A stretch of DNA of 64,000 nt. It comes from Polynucleobacter sp. 15G-AUS-farblos (GTDB lineage Bacteria; Pseudomonadota; Gammaproteobacteria; Burkholderiales; Burkholderiaceae). The first letter of the stretch is position 1. Every line of letters starts with the position of its first letter. Made by a program: the position numbers and the translations under genes. Shown here one piece after another: positions 38,590-47,376 of the stretch. The stretch is from positions 434,001-498,000 of the forward strand of contig NZ_JACVOM010000001.1 in assembly GCF_018882445.1 (NCBI RefSeq), read 5' to 3'. A model generated the notes under the pieces. It was not told the origin of the DNA, ran no database searches, and worked only from the letters and a program-made list of their open reading frames with translations.

Positions 38590-39129
38590 TTGCTGCAATT
38601 AAGCCCCTTACAACTCTTTATCAGCTTTAGCAAAATAGGTATGTCTGGTTTTGGAGGCGTCTTGCCCTGGGCTAGACGCACTTTAGTAGAGCGTGACAAG
38701 ATTCTGACTTCCGAAGAATTCAGCGCCATCCTCGGAATCTGTCAAATTGTTCCCGGACCTAATATCGTGAACTTGGCCGTATGTGTAGGCTCTCGTTTTG
38801 GTGGAGCTAGAGGTGCAGCAGCTTCAGTGCTGGGGCTCACCCTTGGGCCCATCTCTTTAGTCATGGTGTTGGCAGTACTCTATGACCACTATAGCTATCT
38901 GGATTCTGTAAAAGGTCTGCTACGCGGCATCTCCGCAGTGGGCATCGGGCTCATTGCATCTACTGGATTCAAAATGTTACGCGATGAGTTTCACTACCCC
39001 GCAATGCTTTTGGTGGTTATAGTCACCATTCTTGCTGCTAGCTATTTTCACTTAGGACTAGGCATGGTGGTACTAGTTGCCTCTCCACTAGCAATCTTTT
39101 TAGCATGGAAGAAGGCCTCTAGAGCATGA
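38590..39129 (+). CDS. Chromate transporter family protein, first half (ChrA domain)
   Basis: Membrane protein (179 aa) with one CHR domain: LFISFSKIGMSGFGG near the N-terminus and VPGPNIVNLAVCVGSRFGG near 54-72, about five hydrophobic segments. It starts at TTG (38590); the first ATG in frame would remove the conserved LFISFSKIG segment. Short-chain CHR proteins work as pairs of opposite topology. The second half overlaps it by four bases. No chromate-resistance regulator is near, and the operon context suggests export or uptake of another oxyanion or organic anion. Confidence 0.85.
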   Translation: MLQLSPLQLFISFSKIGMSGFGGVLPWARRTLVERDKILTSEEFSAILGICQIVPGPNIVNLAVCVGSRFGGARGAAASVLGLTLGPISLVMVLAVLYDHYSYLDSVKGLLRGISAVGIGLIASTGFKMLRDEFHYPAMLLVVIVTILAASYFHLGLGMVVLVASPLAIFLAWKKASRA

Positions 39130-39647
39130 GTATTTTGCTAAGCCTCTTTCTCAAGTTATCCGCCTTCTCCCTGATTGCGTTTGGGGGAATTAATGCCCTT
39201 CTACCAGAGCTATTTAAGTTAGCAGTCAATCAAGAGCACTGGATTGATGTTCAAACGTTTTCAGATTACTTTGCAATAGCACAAGCATCGCCCGGACCGA
39301 ACTTCATGACGGTGACCTTGTTAGGTTGGCATCTCTATGGGGTCATTGGCGCACTAGTTTCCACATTTGCAATTATTTGGCCATCATCCATACTGATTTA
39401 CTATTTGCAGCGCCTCATTATGGGCATTAAAGATCCCATTAAGAAGCAGGCGATTCAGTATGCGGCAGCAGCGCTTGCGATTGGCTTGGTGCTGTCCTCT
39501 GCATGGCAAATCTCATTACAAATCAATCAAGGCGTTGCTGCATATGCCTTGACGATATTTACTATTCTTTTTACCCTCTTCACCCGCTGGCACCCGCTGT
39601 ACTTAATCGTACTCGGCGCCATTATTGGTTCAATGGGATTGATCTAG
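39126..39647 (+). CDS. Chromate transporter family protein, second half
   Basis: Partner CHR-domain membrane protein (173 aa): [21 protein letters not shown] at the start, and [20 protein letters not shown] near 53-72, with five or six hydrophobic segments. It is coupled to the first half through an ATGA overlap, so the two are probably made in equal amounts and form a heterodimer. Its TAG stop shares CTAG with the convergent tctA stop. Confidence 0.87.
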   Translation: MSILLSLFLKLSAFSLIAFGGINALLPELFKLAVNQEHWIDVQTFSDYFAIAQASPGPNFMTVTLLGWHLYGVIGALVSTFAIIWPSSILIYYLQRLIMGIKDPIKKQAIQYAAAALAIGLVLSSAWQISLQINQGVAAYALTIFTILFTLFTRWHPLYLIVLGAIIGSMGLI

Positions 39648-41140
39648 GCTTGTTTTCGACTGCGAATTAAACGCAAGAGATTCGGAACAACCAAGAGGGC
39701 AATTGAAATTGCCATCAAAGTACCCGAGATTGGTCTAGTAAAGAAGGTGCTCCAGTTGCCTTGACTAATCGTGAGCGCTTGTCGCATCGACTGCTCTGCC
39801 ATGGGGCCCAAAATTAAGCCAATAATTAGTGGCGCAGCAGGAAAATCAAAGCGGCGCATTCCAAAACCTAAAATCCCAAAGAAAAATAGCAGGCCTACAT
39901 CAAATACCGAATTGGAAGAGCCGTAGACTCCAGCAACCGAGATCACCACAATACCTGCGTAAAGCCATTGCGGCGGAATCTTCAACAGCTTGACCCAGAG
40001 ACCAACTAAAGGCAAGTTGAGCACTAACAAAATCACATTACCAATATATAAGCTCGCAATAAGAGTCCACACCAAACCACTTTGCTGAGTAAATAAAGTT
40101 GGGCCCACTTGAATTCCATAGGACTCAAACGCCGACAGAATAATCGCAGCAGTCGCTGAAGTGGGAATACCTAGCGTTAACAATGGCATCAGCACGCCCG
40201 CTGCTGCAGCATTATTTGCCGCCTCAGGACCTGCTACCCCCTCAATCGCACCATGACCAAATTCTTCTGGTTTTTTAGAGAGCTTCTTTTCTGTGTAATA
40301 AGAAAGCAATGTGGGCAACTCAGCACCGCCAGCCGGCATTGCTCCTATCGGAAAACCAAACAGACTGCCTCTAATCCAAGCCTTCCAAGAACGCGCAAAA
40401 TCTTCCCTTGAGAGCCATAGACTTCCAGATACCGCTAAGACATCTGTCTTCTTATTTTCTTTGCCCTGCCAAGCCAAAAAGAGTGCTTCGCCAATTGCAA
40501 ATAAACCGACGGCAACAATCGTCACTTCGATGCCATCCAAAAATTCTGGCTGGCCAAAAGTAAAACGCGGCTGCCCTGTTTGGAGATCAATACCGATTAA
40601 GCCAAATAAAAGACCAGCAACTAAAGAAATCAAACCACGCAGCGCTGAGCTACCCAGAACAGCAGAAACGGTTACTAAGGCCATCAGCATCAAACTAAAG
40701 TATTCCGCCGGTCCAAATGCGAGGGCAGCATCAACCACCCAAGGCGCAAAGAAAGTTAAGGCAATCGTGCCAATGGTTCCGGCCACAAAACTACCGATAG
40801 CTGCAGTCGCCAGTGCAGGACCTGCCCTGCCACGACGCGCCATCTTATTGCCTTCGAGTGAGGTCACGATCGTCGCAGACTCACCAGGCGTATTAAGCAA
40901 AATAGAGGTGGTTGAACCTCCATACATAGCGCCGTAATAGATACCAGCAAATAAAACAAAGATCGCAGTTGCAGGAACCTTAAATGTTAACGGCAACAAT
41001 AAGGCAATAGTCAGTGCCGGCCCAATGCCTGGAAGCACACCAACTAAGGTGCCCACTAAACATCCTATAAACCCATATAGCAATGTCATGGGTTGCAAGG
41101 CAACCGCAAAACCTTGCATCAAGGAATCAAATGAACTCAT
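39644..41140 (-). CDS. tctA: Tripartite tricarboxylate transporter permease TctA
   Basis: Large membrane component (498 aa, about 11-12 helices) of a TTT secondary uptake system. The family segments are visible: [21 protein letters not shown] near 29-49, [21 protein letters not shown] near 69-89, and [28 protein letters not shown] near 305-332. It ends the tctC-tctB-tctA operon and is the only tctA in the window, so the orphan Bug receptors might dock on it. Confidence 0.95.
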   Translation of the reverse strand: MSSFDSLMQGFAVALQPMTLLYGFIGCLVGTLVGVLPGIGPALTIALLLPLTFKVPATAIFVLFAGIYYGAMYGGSTTSILLNTPGESATIVTSLEGNKMARRGRAGPALATAAIGSFVAGTIGTIALTFFAPWVVDAALAFGPAEYFSLMLMALVTVSAVLGSSALRGLISLVAGLLFGLIGIDLQTGQPRFTFGQPEFLDGIEVTIVAVGLFAIGEALFLAWQGKENKKTDVLAVSGSLWLSREDFARSWKAWIRGSLFGFPIGAMPAGGAELPTLLSYYTEKKLSKKPEEFGHGAIEGVAGPEAANNAAAAGVLMPLLTLGIPTSATAAIILSAFESYGIQVGPTLFTQQSGLVWTLIASLYIGNVILLVLNLPLVGLWVKLLKIPPQWLYAGIVVISVAGVYGSSNSVFDVGLLFFFGILGFGMRRFDFPAAPLIIGLILGPMAEQSMRQALTISQGNWSTFFTRPISGTLMAISIALLVVPNLLRLIRSRKQA

Positions 41141-41152
41141 GATGATCTTTAC

Positions 41153-41617
41153 TTAAAAACTGAGATTAACGAGTGGGCCCAAATCAACACCCAAGATCGC
41201 TGAAAATAATGTCCAGAACGCACCTGCAATAGCTAATACCATTAACACTGTCTTGACATTGAACTTGGCATCAAATGCCATCGATACGCCCAGCCCACAA
41301 AGTGTGGCGGGTATTAAGAAACCGATTAATTTAGCAAGCAGAATAAATGCGAGTCCACCACCCAGTAGGTAAGAGACACGTTTTGCTCCGCCATTCAGAG
41401 GTTGATCCTCTTCCTGATGAATACAATCTGGAGCCTTATTGCTGATTGCTGAGAGCAAATAAAACACCCCCAACAGAGAGAGCAAAGCGACCAAGATGGC
41501 GGGGGCCAAAATCGGCCCCACCTCAGATTGGATCGTTGACTCTGGAATACTCAATACCTGCCAGACAGCCACTGCACAAAAGACCAGCAAAAAGCTGGCT
41601 ATCAGGCGGGTACTCAC
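41153..41617 (-). CDS. tctB: Tripartite tricarboxylate transporter small subunit TctB
   Basis: Small four-helix membrane subunit (154 aa). Hydrophobic segments lie near 5-20, 36-57, 84-103 and 119-140; the motif GPILAPAILVALLSLLGVFYL is typical. The start is GTG at 41617, overlapping the tctC stop in GTGA, with AGGA upstream. TctB is poorly conserved; identification rests on size, topology and gene order. Confidence 0.9.
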   Translation of the reverse strand: MSTRLIASFLLVFCAVAVWQVLSIPESTIQSEVGPILAPAILVALLSLLGVFYLLSAISNKAPDCIHQEEDQPLNGGAKRVSYLLGGGLAFILLAKLIGFLIPATLCGLGVSMAFDAKFNVKTVLMVLAIAGAFWTLFSAILGVDLGPLVNLSF

Positions 41618-42594
41618 GCAAGTCCTAATTCTTTGAGAACAGTTTCAGTCTCAGCAATATTCTTTTTAATCTGCGCTTCAAATGCTGCGCCTGCTAAAAA
41701 GGCATCTGTCCACTTGCGCTTCTCCAAAGTCTCTGCCCATGATTTGGTGTCATGCATCTTGGTAACCAAATCTACCAAGGCTGCCTTCTGTGCAGCGTTG
41801 ATACCAGGGGCACCAAATACACCACGCCAATTAGCTGCTGTGATATTGAGACCTAACTCTTTAAAGGTTGGGACATCTACACCAGGAATACGCTTGCTGC
41901 CAGAAACTGCCAGGGCACGCATTTTTCCTGCTTTAATTTGTTCTGCAAATTCGGAATAACCTGAGATGCCAGCAACTACTTGACCGCCCAAAATAGCTGC
42001 ATTTGCGGGACCACCGCCTGCGAAAGCAACATAAGCTGCTTCACGTGGATTTTTACCAAGTGCCTTAATAATTAAACCCAATAGCAAATGATCAGTACCG
42101 CCGGCACTACCGCCCGCTACTGAGACTGCTTTAGGGTTTGCTTTAATCGCCTCTTCAAAATCTTTCCAATTCTTAATCTTTCCATCTGTTGGCACCACAA
42201 GAATGCCCGCCTCTTCTGTAAGGCATGCAATTGGAGTGACATCAGCCATAGTCACAGGGCTTTTATTTGTAATGGCTGCACCAACCATGACTGAACCACC
42301 AACCATCAAGGCATTGCCCTGACCTTTACGCTGATTCACAAAACGTGGCAAACCAACCATGCCGCCTGCACCACCCACATTCTCAAACTGAAAGGAGCCA
42401 ACTAGGCCAGCATCTTTAGCTGCCATTTCAATTGCTCTGGCAGTACTATCCCATCCACCGCCAGGAGCAGCCGGGACAAACATATTGATAGATTCAAATA
42501 AAGGCTTGCTTTGTGCAAATGCAAATGAGGGAACGCTATTTACAAAAGCAAATGCAGAACCGTAAGTGATGAAGTCTCGACGTGATGTTTTCAT
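41614..42594 (-). CDS. tctC: Tripartite tricarboxylate transporter binding protein TctC
   Basis: Periplasmic receptor (326 aa) with a twin-arginine-like N-terminus (TSRRDFITYGSAFAFVNS) and processing near FAFAQS. Body motifs PAAPGGGWDSTARAIE, FENVGGAGGMVGLPRF and SVAGGSAGGTDHLL match the TctC group rather than general Bug proteins. It is first in tctCBA behind the ribosome site AAAAGGAAAAT. The Tat-like RR signal differs from the Sec signals of the two Bug proteins nearby, and may mean folding before export. Confidence 0.92.
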   Translation of the reverse strand: MKTSRRDFITYGSAFAFVNSVPSFAFAQSKPLFESINMFVPAAPGGGWDSTARAIEMAAKDAGLVGSFQFENVGGAGGMVGLPRFVNQRKGQGNALMVGGSVMVGAAITNKSPVTMADVTPIACLTEEAGILVVPTDGKIKNWKDFEEAIKANPKAVSVAGGSAGGTDHLLLGLIIKALGKNPREAAYVAFAGGGPANAAILGGQVVAGISGYSEFAEQIKAGKMRALAVSGSKRIPGVDVPTFKELGLNITAANWRGVFGAPGINAAQKAALVDLVTKMHDTKSWAETLEKRKWTDAFLAGAAFEAQIKKNIAETETVLKELGLA

Positions 42595-42678
42595 TATTTT
42601 CCTTTTAATACGAATTTAGTGACACAAGAATGTACTTCACAAACTATACCTAACTACCAGTAAGACTTCAAATTCTGA

Positions 42679-43056
42679 CTATCGAAAAGATTGATAAGTC
42701 CAGATGCCTAAAACGGTCAATACAAGGGAGCCAATCAAGTGCAAAAGGGCTGTGCCCAAAGCCCAACCAAGGTCACCCCGCTGAATTAAAGCCACTACCT
42801 CGGCTGAAAAACTAGAGAAAGTCGTCAGCCCCCCTAAAAATCCCGTAATCACAAATAATTTCCACTCTGGAGATAGACTGGGATTGCTACCAAAGAATGC
42901 GACAGCAATACCGACGAGGTAACCCCCCACCATGTTTGCTAACAGCGTGCCCAATGGAATGACTGAAACTGTACTTGCAGTCATCAGATTAAAACCGGCA
43001 CGCAATAAGGCACCAAATCCAGCGCCAAAAAAAATTGCAAGAAGAGATAGCCACAT
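42679..43056 (-). CDS. crcB: Fluoride channel CrcB (Fluc)
   Basis: Four-helix dual-topology fluoride exporter (125 aa). It has [14 protein letters not shown] at 9-22, [16 protein letters not shown] near 37-52 and [13 protein letters not shown] near 74-86, with the pore Asn and the Phe/Thr/Ser residues of Fluc. It lies 12 bp after the dioxygenase gene, in the same transcript, so no fluoride riboswitch is present in front of it. Confidence 0.95.
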   Translation of the reverse strand: MWLSLLAIFFGAGFGALLRAGFNLMTASTVSVIPLGTLLANMVGGYLVGIAVAFFGSNPSLSPEWKLFVITGFLGGLTTFSSFSAEVVALIQRGDLGWALGTALLHLIGSLVLTVLGIWTYQSFR

Positions 43057-43068
43057 ATTTAAAGTGCT

Positions 43069-43848
43069 TTATTGGATTGAAAAACCCAGCATGCTGATGG
43101 AACTCATTTCGATACCATCAACAAAAACCTGTGCATGCTCTCCATCCTCTTGTAATGCCAAGGTATAAAGTGCAGGCCAATAGTGCTCGGCAGTAGGAAT
43201 AGATAAATGTGCTGCATCACCGTAGCGCTCCCAATCAATCAGTGGCTCATGGTGATCAGCACGCATTTCGGAGATAAAAAATTGATTGAAATCTTTCGCC
43301 CAAACATGTGGCACAGCATTGTCATGCCAATCAATTGTGCGCAAGTTATGCACCACATTGCCGCTCGACAAAATGAGTATATTTTCATCACGCAAGGGTC
43401 GGAGTTGCTTGGCTAAATCGTAATGCGCTCTTGCAGACATTGATCCATCAAGACTGAGTTGCACAATAGGCACGTCGGCATGGGGATACAGATATTTGAG
43501 AACGGACCAGGCACCATGATCAATGCCCCACTCGTTCTCCTCCAATACAACAGGAACATTTAAAAGTTCTTTTACTCGGTCGGCAAGCGCAGGTGATCCA
43601 GGGGCTGGATACTGAATATCAAACAGCTCCTGCGGAAATCCGCCAAAGTCATGAATTGTTTTGGGTTTTGGCATTGCAGTAACCCATACACCTCGAGTTA
43701 CCCAATGCGCCGAGATCACTAGAACGGCATCTGGGCGTTTTAAAGATTTACCTAAATTCGCCCAAGCTTCAGTAAAGCGATTGGGCTCTAAGGCATACAT
43801 CGGACTGCCATGGCCAGCGAATACTGCAGGTTGGCGATGGCTAGTCAT
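43069..43848 (-). CDS. ygiD: Extradiol ring-cleavage dioxygenase (YgiD/DODA-like)
   Basis: LigB-superfamily protein (259 aa), 4,5-DOPA-dioxygenase-like. Metal-site candidates are the His in FAGHGSPMYALE (about 13), the His in VISAHWVTRG (about 47) and the His in the segment GIDHGAWSVLKYLYPHAD near 115-132; SSGNVVHNLRTI near 165 is also conserved. It lies 9 bp after a 45-residue membrane protein gene and 12 bp before crcB. The natural substrate of bacterial YgiD proteins is not known. Confidence 0.9.
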   Translation of the reverse strand: MTSHRQPAVFAGHGSPMYALEPNRFTEAWANLGKSLKRPDAVLVISAHWVTRGVWVTAMPKPKTIHDFGGFPQELFDIQYPAPGSPALADRVKELLNVPVVLEENEWGIDHGAWSVLKYLYPHADVPIVQLSLDGSMSARAHYDLAKQLRPLRDENILILSSGNVVHNLRTIDWHDNAVPHVWAKDFNQFFISEMRADHHEPLIDWERYGDAAHLSIPTAEHYWPALYTLALQEDGEHAQVFVDGIEMSSISMLGFSIQ

Positions 43849-43857
43849 TAATGCGAA

Positions 43858-43995
43858 TTAACCGAATACGTAACCAGTATGAGCTGCTACCAATGCAAAC
43901 AAAATTGCCAAGCTAGTTGCTGCGGCCAACATCACGATCAAAGTAATGATCTTTTTGTTAACTTCTTCTTTAGATTCGTTATGCCACTCGTTCAT
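43858..43995 (-). CDS. Small single-pass membrane protein, unrecognised
   Basis: A 45-residue protein: a charged N-terminus MNEWHNESKEEVNKK followed by one long hydrophobic helix (about 16-43) rich in Ala, Leu and Val with TSLAILFALVAAHTGYVFG at the end. The start is supported by AGAGGA upstream. It ends 9 bp before the dioxygenase gene and lies 44 bp after a Pro-rich small gene, so it seems part of a four-gene transcript. Predicted topology is N-terminus inside. I do not recognise a family. Codon choice looks normal for the region, and the helix composition argues that it is a real gene. Confidence 0.65.
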   Translation of the reverse strand: MNEWHNESKEEVNKKIITLIVMLAAATSLAILFALVAAHTGYVFG

Positions 43996-44039
43996 GCTAA
44001 ATCCTCTGTAAACACATTAATGAATGGAGTAATTATCCA

Positions 44040-44207
44040 CTATCGACCGCGGCCAGCCTTACGCATCATGCCTTTTCCACCACCAAAGCCTGCCTGAGGC
44101 CTTCCAGCAGGGCCAGATGGGCCTTTTGGAACCGGTGGACGGGCAGGTGGCTTAGCGATTGCGGGCTTAGCTGGGTTCTTAGGGTCGGGTTTTTTATCGT
44201 CAGTCAC
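44040..44207 (-). CDS. Small Pro/Gly/Lys-rich basic protein, unrecognised
   Basis: A 55-residue reading frame from GTG at 44207 with AGGAG six or seven bases upstream. It is disordered-looking: MTDDKKPDPKNPAKP, a middle rich in Pro, Ala and Lys, then AGRPQAGFGGGKGMMRKAGR at the C-terminus. There is no hydrophobic segment. It heads the transcript toward the 45-residue membrane protein and is divergent from the site-2 protease gene with only 29 bp between start codons. The basic Gly/Arg end suggests RNA or membrane-surface binding, which is inference. Confidence 0.6.
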   Translation of the reverse strand: MTDDKKPDPKNPAKPAIAKPPARPPVPKGPSGPAGRPQAGFGGGKGMMRKAGRGR

Positions 44208-44236
44208 TTTTTTGCTCCTATGGATATCATATTGCC

Positions 44237-44899
44237 ATGATTACTGACTATTCTATCCAAGCTATCGCAATTAATGCGATTCCCTTGATATTCGCTATTA
44301 CGATCCATGAGGCTGCCCACGGCTTTGCGGCCCGTAAATTTGGTGATAACACCGCCTACATGCTGGGTCGGGTCAGCCTAAACCCAGCCAAACACATTGA
44401 TCCAGTGGGCACCATCTTGATCCCCCTGGCATTACTCCTAACGGGGTCCCCATTCTTGGTTGGTTATGCCAAACCTGTTCCTGTTAACTTCGGACGCCTC
44501 AGAAACCCCCGAATTGACTCGATTTGGGTTGCATTAGCGGGGCCGGGATCCAATTTCATTCAAGCCATCATTTGGGCAATCTTGCTCATTTGCTTGGTGG
44601 GGTTTGGGGTCGATGAAAAATTCTTTATTTCAATGGCACAAGCGGGCGTTACCTGGAACATCGGCTTGCTAGTATTCAATTTATTCCCATTACCGCCACT
44701 GGATGGAGGCCGAATACTTTCAAGCCTTTTACCAGCCCGCCAGTCAATTGCACTTGGCAAACTAGAGCCTTGGGGCTTTTTTATTGTTCTAGCCCTCGTG
44801 TTTACTGGAATTATTGGCAGTTTCTGGATGGAACCCCTCATGGCATTTTTCAAATATCTTCTTTACCTCATCACCCTGCCTTTGCAAATGATTGTGTAG
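44237..44899 (+). CDS. Site-2 protease family protein (M50)
   Basis: Intramembrane zinc metalloprotease (220 aa, about five or six helices). The active site is H24-E25-H28 in ITIHEAAHGFAARKFGD, and the second metal motif is LFPLPPLDGGRILSSLLP near 153-170 with the catalytic Asp. It is a minimal form without PDZ or CBS domains, of the type beside trpS or tRNA modification genes in related species. No ribosome site precedes the ATG; TATCAT ends six bases before it. The divergent small membrane protein genes are possible partners or substrates, by proximity only. Confidence 0.9.
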   Translation: MITDYSIQAIAINAIPLIFAITIHEAAHGFAARKFGDNTAYMLGRVSLNPAKHIDPVGTILIPLALLLTGSPFLVGYAKPVPVNFGRLRNPRIDSIWVALAGPGSNFIQAIIWAILLICLVGFGVDEKFFISMAQAGVTWNIGLLVFNLFPLPPLDGGRILSSLLPARQSIALGKLEPWGFFIVLALVFTGIIGSFWMEPLMAFFKYLLYLITLPLQMIV

Positions 44900-44991
44900 A
44901 GCAAATTTAGGACAAAAACCGCCATTTTGGAGTATGCTCATTTCGTCAGTAATGCCCCCCTTCTTCACCATCCATTCAATAGAGGTCTTAA

Positions 44992-45444
44992 ATGAAACTA
45001 CATCACATTGTTCTGGCTACTACTGCTACCGTTGTAGCGCTGACTGCTGGCCCTGCTTCTGCACAATTCCAAAAGCCCGAAGACGCTATTAAATATCGCC
45101 AAAGCGTATTTACAGTAATGGCTAATTCCTTCGGGAAAATCGGTGCCGTTGTAAAAGGCGAAGCGCCTTACAACAAAGATGAGGTTGCTAAAAATGCAGC
45201 CATCGTAGCGACGCTTTCTTCCTTGCCTTGGCAAGCATTTGGTGCAGGCACTGAAGGTGGCAAAGCACAGCCTGGCATTTGGACTGATGGCGCTAAATTC
45301 AAATCCAATTCTGAAAAGATGCAATTAGCTGTTGCAGATCTCAATAAAGCCGCTCAATCAGGTGATCTTGAAAGCATTAAGAAAACCTTCGGCGCTGCAG
45401 GACAAACTTGCAAAACTTGTCACGACGACTTTAAGAAGAAGTAA
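44992..45444 (+). CDS. Cytochrome c'
   Basis: Periplasmic four-helix heme protein (150 aa). The signal peptide ends at PASA-QF (about residue 24). The single heme motif is at the C-terminus, C140-K-T-C143-H144, the class II arrangement; the helix YRQSVFTVMANSF near 35-47 faces the distal side. Cytochromes c' bind NO and may protect against nitrosative stress or carry electrons. It is convergent with a cytochrome b561 gene, overlapping by 14 bases. Confidence 0.95.
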   Translation: MKLHHIVLATTATVVALTAGPASAQFQKPEDAIKYRQSVFTVMANSFGKIGAVVKGEAPYNKDEVAKNAAIVATLSSLPWQAFGAGTEGGKAQPGIWTDGAKFKSNSEKMQLAVADLNKAAQSGDLESIKKTFGAAGQTCKTCHDDFKKK

Positions 45445-46114
45445 TGAAATAACCCACCACTACCGCGATTACGCTTAATAGAATTAAGGCAAGTGTTCGC
45501 TGTGTAGCACCATCCTTGGATGGTTGACCCAAGTCAGTAGGCAAATAATCTGCCTCCTCGCTTGGGTCAATTTCTTTATCGCCATGCAACATCGGCTTGA
45601 TGAGGTCTTCGCCCTTAAATTTTGTATAGAACAGAATGGCGGCAATATGAATGCCAATGAGGGCATAAATCACGATCTGATTAGCCTCATGAATCTGTGA
45701 GAAAAGTGAGACTAGGAAGTTGGGAACGTACTTTGCAAACGGACCCTGAAAGGCAATTTCGTCATCGACAAATAAGCCAGTAAATACTTGAACACTTAAG
45801 ACAAATAACAATGCAAAAACAGAAAGCGCGCCCAAAGGATTATGTCCTAATACACGAGGTGAGCTGCCGCTTAGGTAACTCAGTATCTTTTCTTTGGAGG
45901 GAAAGAAGTTCACAAATCGGGCATGGGTTGAACCAATAAAACCCCAGAGGATTCTGAAAATCAGTAGGGTCAAAATACAGTAGCCGAAATAGGCGTGCCA
46001 CTCTATGGCATTGCCACCTATATTGACACTTACCAAACTACCAACGATGCAGGCCACTAAAAGCCAATGAAATACTCGAATTGGCAAGTCCCAAACGCGA
46101 ATGATTTTTTTCAT
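45431..46114 (-). CDS. Cytochrome b561-family membrane protein
   Basis: Four- or five-helix diheme b-type cytochrome (227 aa from the ATG at 46114). It starts with the family pattern VWDLPIRVFHWLL, with further candidate heme histidines in IEWHAYFGY, QIHEANQ and IGIHIAAILFY. Such proteins pass quinol electrons to a periplasmic cytochrome, and the convergent cytochrome c' is an obvious candidate partner. The frame extends 15 codons upstream to 46159, but the conserved family start is MKKIIRVWD. No ribosome site is visible. Confidence 0.9.
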   Translation of the reverse strand: MKKIIRVWDLPIRVFHWLLVACIVGSLVSVNIGGNAIEWHAYFGYCILTLLIFRILWGFIGSTHARFVNFFPSKEKILSYLSGSSPRVLGHNPLGALSVFALLFVLSVQVFTGLFVDDEIAFQGPFAKYVPNFLVSLFSQIHEANQIVIYALIGIHIAAILFYTKFKGEDLIKPMLHGDKEIDPSEEADYLPTDLGQPSKDGATQRTLALILLSVIAVVVGYFITSS

Positions 46115-46157
46115 ACCATAAGAATAAAGCATGATCTGCCTTACACTAAGAAAATTC

Positions 46158-47363
46158 ATGAATCCTAGTAAAGCCTTTCGAACCCTGCTTCTCTATCGCA
46201 TTGGTGCAACATTGAGTTACCAGATCACGATGGTTGCAGTTGGCTGGCATCTCTATGAGATTACCAATAGCGTCGTTTCCTTAGGTCTGATTGGTCTGGC
46301 TGAGTTAATTCCCTACTTTGCTCTCGCACTCTATTCAGGCCATGCGGTAGACCACTACTCCAGAAAACTGATTGCAGGACTAGCCTGCCTGATTCATATA
46401 GCCGTTGCTTTATTTCTAGCAGCCATTGCAATCGGCTGGATCACACCGCCAGTCCCTTTCATTTATGTTGCAGTTGCCTTTATCGGTGTTGGGCGCGCCT
46501 TATTACGACCGTCTTACCAAGCCTTATTTGGGCAGATTATCCCAAGAGATCAGTTAACGCGCTATACCGCCTACGCCTCATCCGCATTTCAAATTTGCGT
46601 CGTTGCTGGCCCAGGTCTTGGCGGCCTAATGATTGGTTTTGCAGGACTAGAGTGGACTTATTGTTTAGCAGCTGGTTGTGGCGCCTTTGGTCTGTATGGA
46701 GTGACCTTTATTCGCGCGGTTCAAGAAAAGAGTGGCGCCCTGAAGAATGAATTTTTCAAAAGCTTTATGGAGGGATTTCGTTACGTCAGAAAAAATGAAT
46801 TAATTCTCAGCGTGATGGCACTCGATATGTTTGCCGTTCTCTTTGGTGGCGCTGTTTCTATCTTGCCAGCCTTTGTTAAAGAAGTGCTTAATGCCGGACC
46901 AGAAACCTTGGGAATCCTTCGGGCTGCTCCAGCAGCAGGCGCTGTCATCACCGGCATCTATCTTGCAAGACGCCCCATATTGACTGACTCTGGAAAGTAT
47001 CTTTTTCTCTCGGTTGCTGGGTTTGGAATGGCAATCATTGCCTTTGGAATCTCTAGCAATCTCTGGGTTTGCGCATTCTTCCTATTCATCTCTGGATGTT
47101 GCGACTCCATTTCTGTCGTGATTCGTGGCAGCATTATGCAGCTCACCACCCCAAATCATATGCGCGGGCGGATTAGCGCCATCAATGGCATTTTTATCGG
47201 CTCCTCTAATGAATTGGGTGCACTAGAGTCTGGTATCGCAGCCAGCGTCATGGGCTTAGTGCCGTCGATTGTGTTTGGCGGTGCAGCGACGATCCTTGTC
47301 GTCCTGATCACTTATCGACTTGCACCCCACCTACGCAAATTAAATATTCAAGATATTGCTTAA
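46158..47363 (+). CDS. MFS transporter (EntS-like exporter)
   Basis: Twelve-helix major-facilitator protein (401 aa from the chosen ATG at 46158; the frame opens at 46131). It has the loop 2-3 segment SGHAVDHYSRKLIAGLA and GVGRALLRPSYQALFGQIIPRDQL typical of the enterobactin-exporter-like DHA3 group. The substrate is unknown. It is divergent from cytochrome b561 with 43 bp between start codons, and no siderophore synthesis gene lies nearby. Confidence 0.88.
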   Translation: MNPSKAFRTLLLYRIGATLSYQITMVAVGWHLYEITNSVVSLGLIGLAELIPYFALALYSGHAVDHYSRKLIAGLACLIHIAVALFLAAIAIGWITPPVPFIYVAVAFIGVGRALLRPSYQALFGQIIPRDQLTRYTAYASSAFQICVVAGPGLGGLMIGFAGLEWTYCLAAGCGAFGLYGVTFIRAVQEKSGALKNEFFKSFMEGFRYVRKNELILSVMALDMFAVLFGGAVSILPAFVKEVLNAGPETLGILRAAPAAGAVITGIYLARRPILTDSGKYLFLSVAGFGMAIIAFGISSNLWVCAFFLFISGCCDSISVVIRGSIMQLTTPNHMRGRISAINGIFIGSSNELGALESGIAASVMGLVPSIVFGGAATILVVLITYRLAPHLRKLNIQDIA

Positions 47364-47376
47364 CCTGCTATCGAGA

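Noticed and set aside
40311..40937. Plus-strand frame of 208 codons
   Set aside because: It is antisense to tctA, with Pro/Lys/Ala-rich composition produced by the membrane-protein codons on the other strand.
43057..43068. Fluoride riboswitch before crcB
   Set aside because: Only 12 bases separate crcB from the dioxygenase gene, too short for the aptamer.
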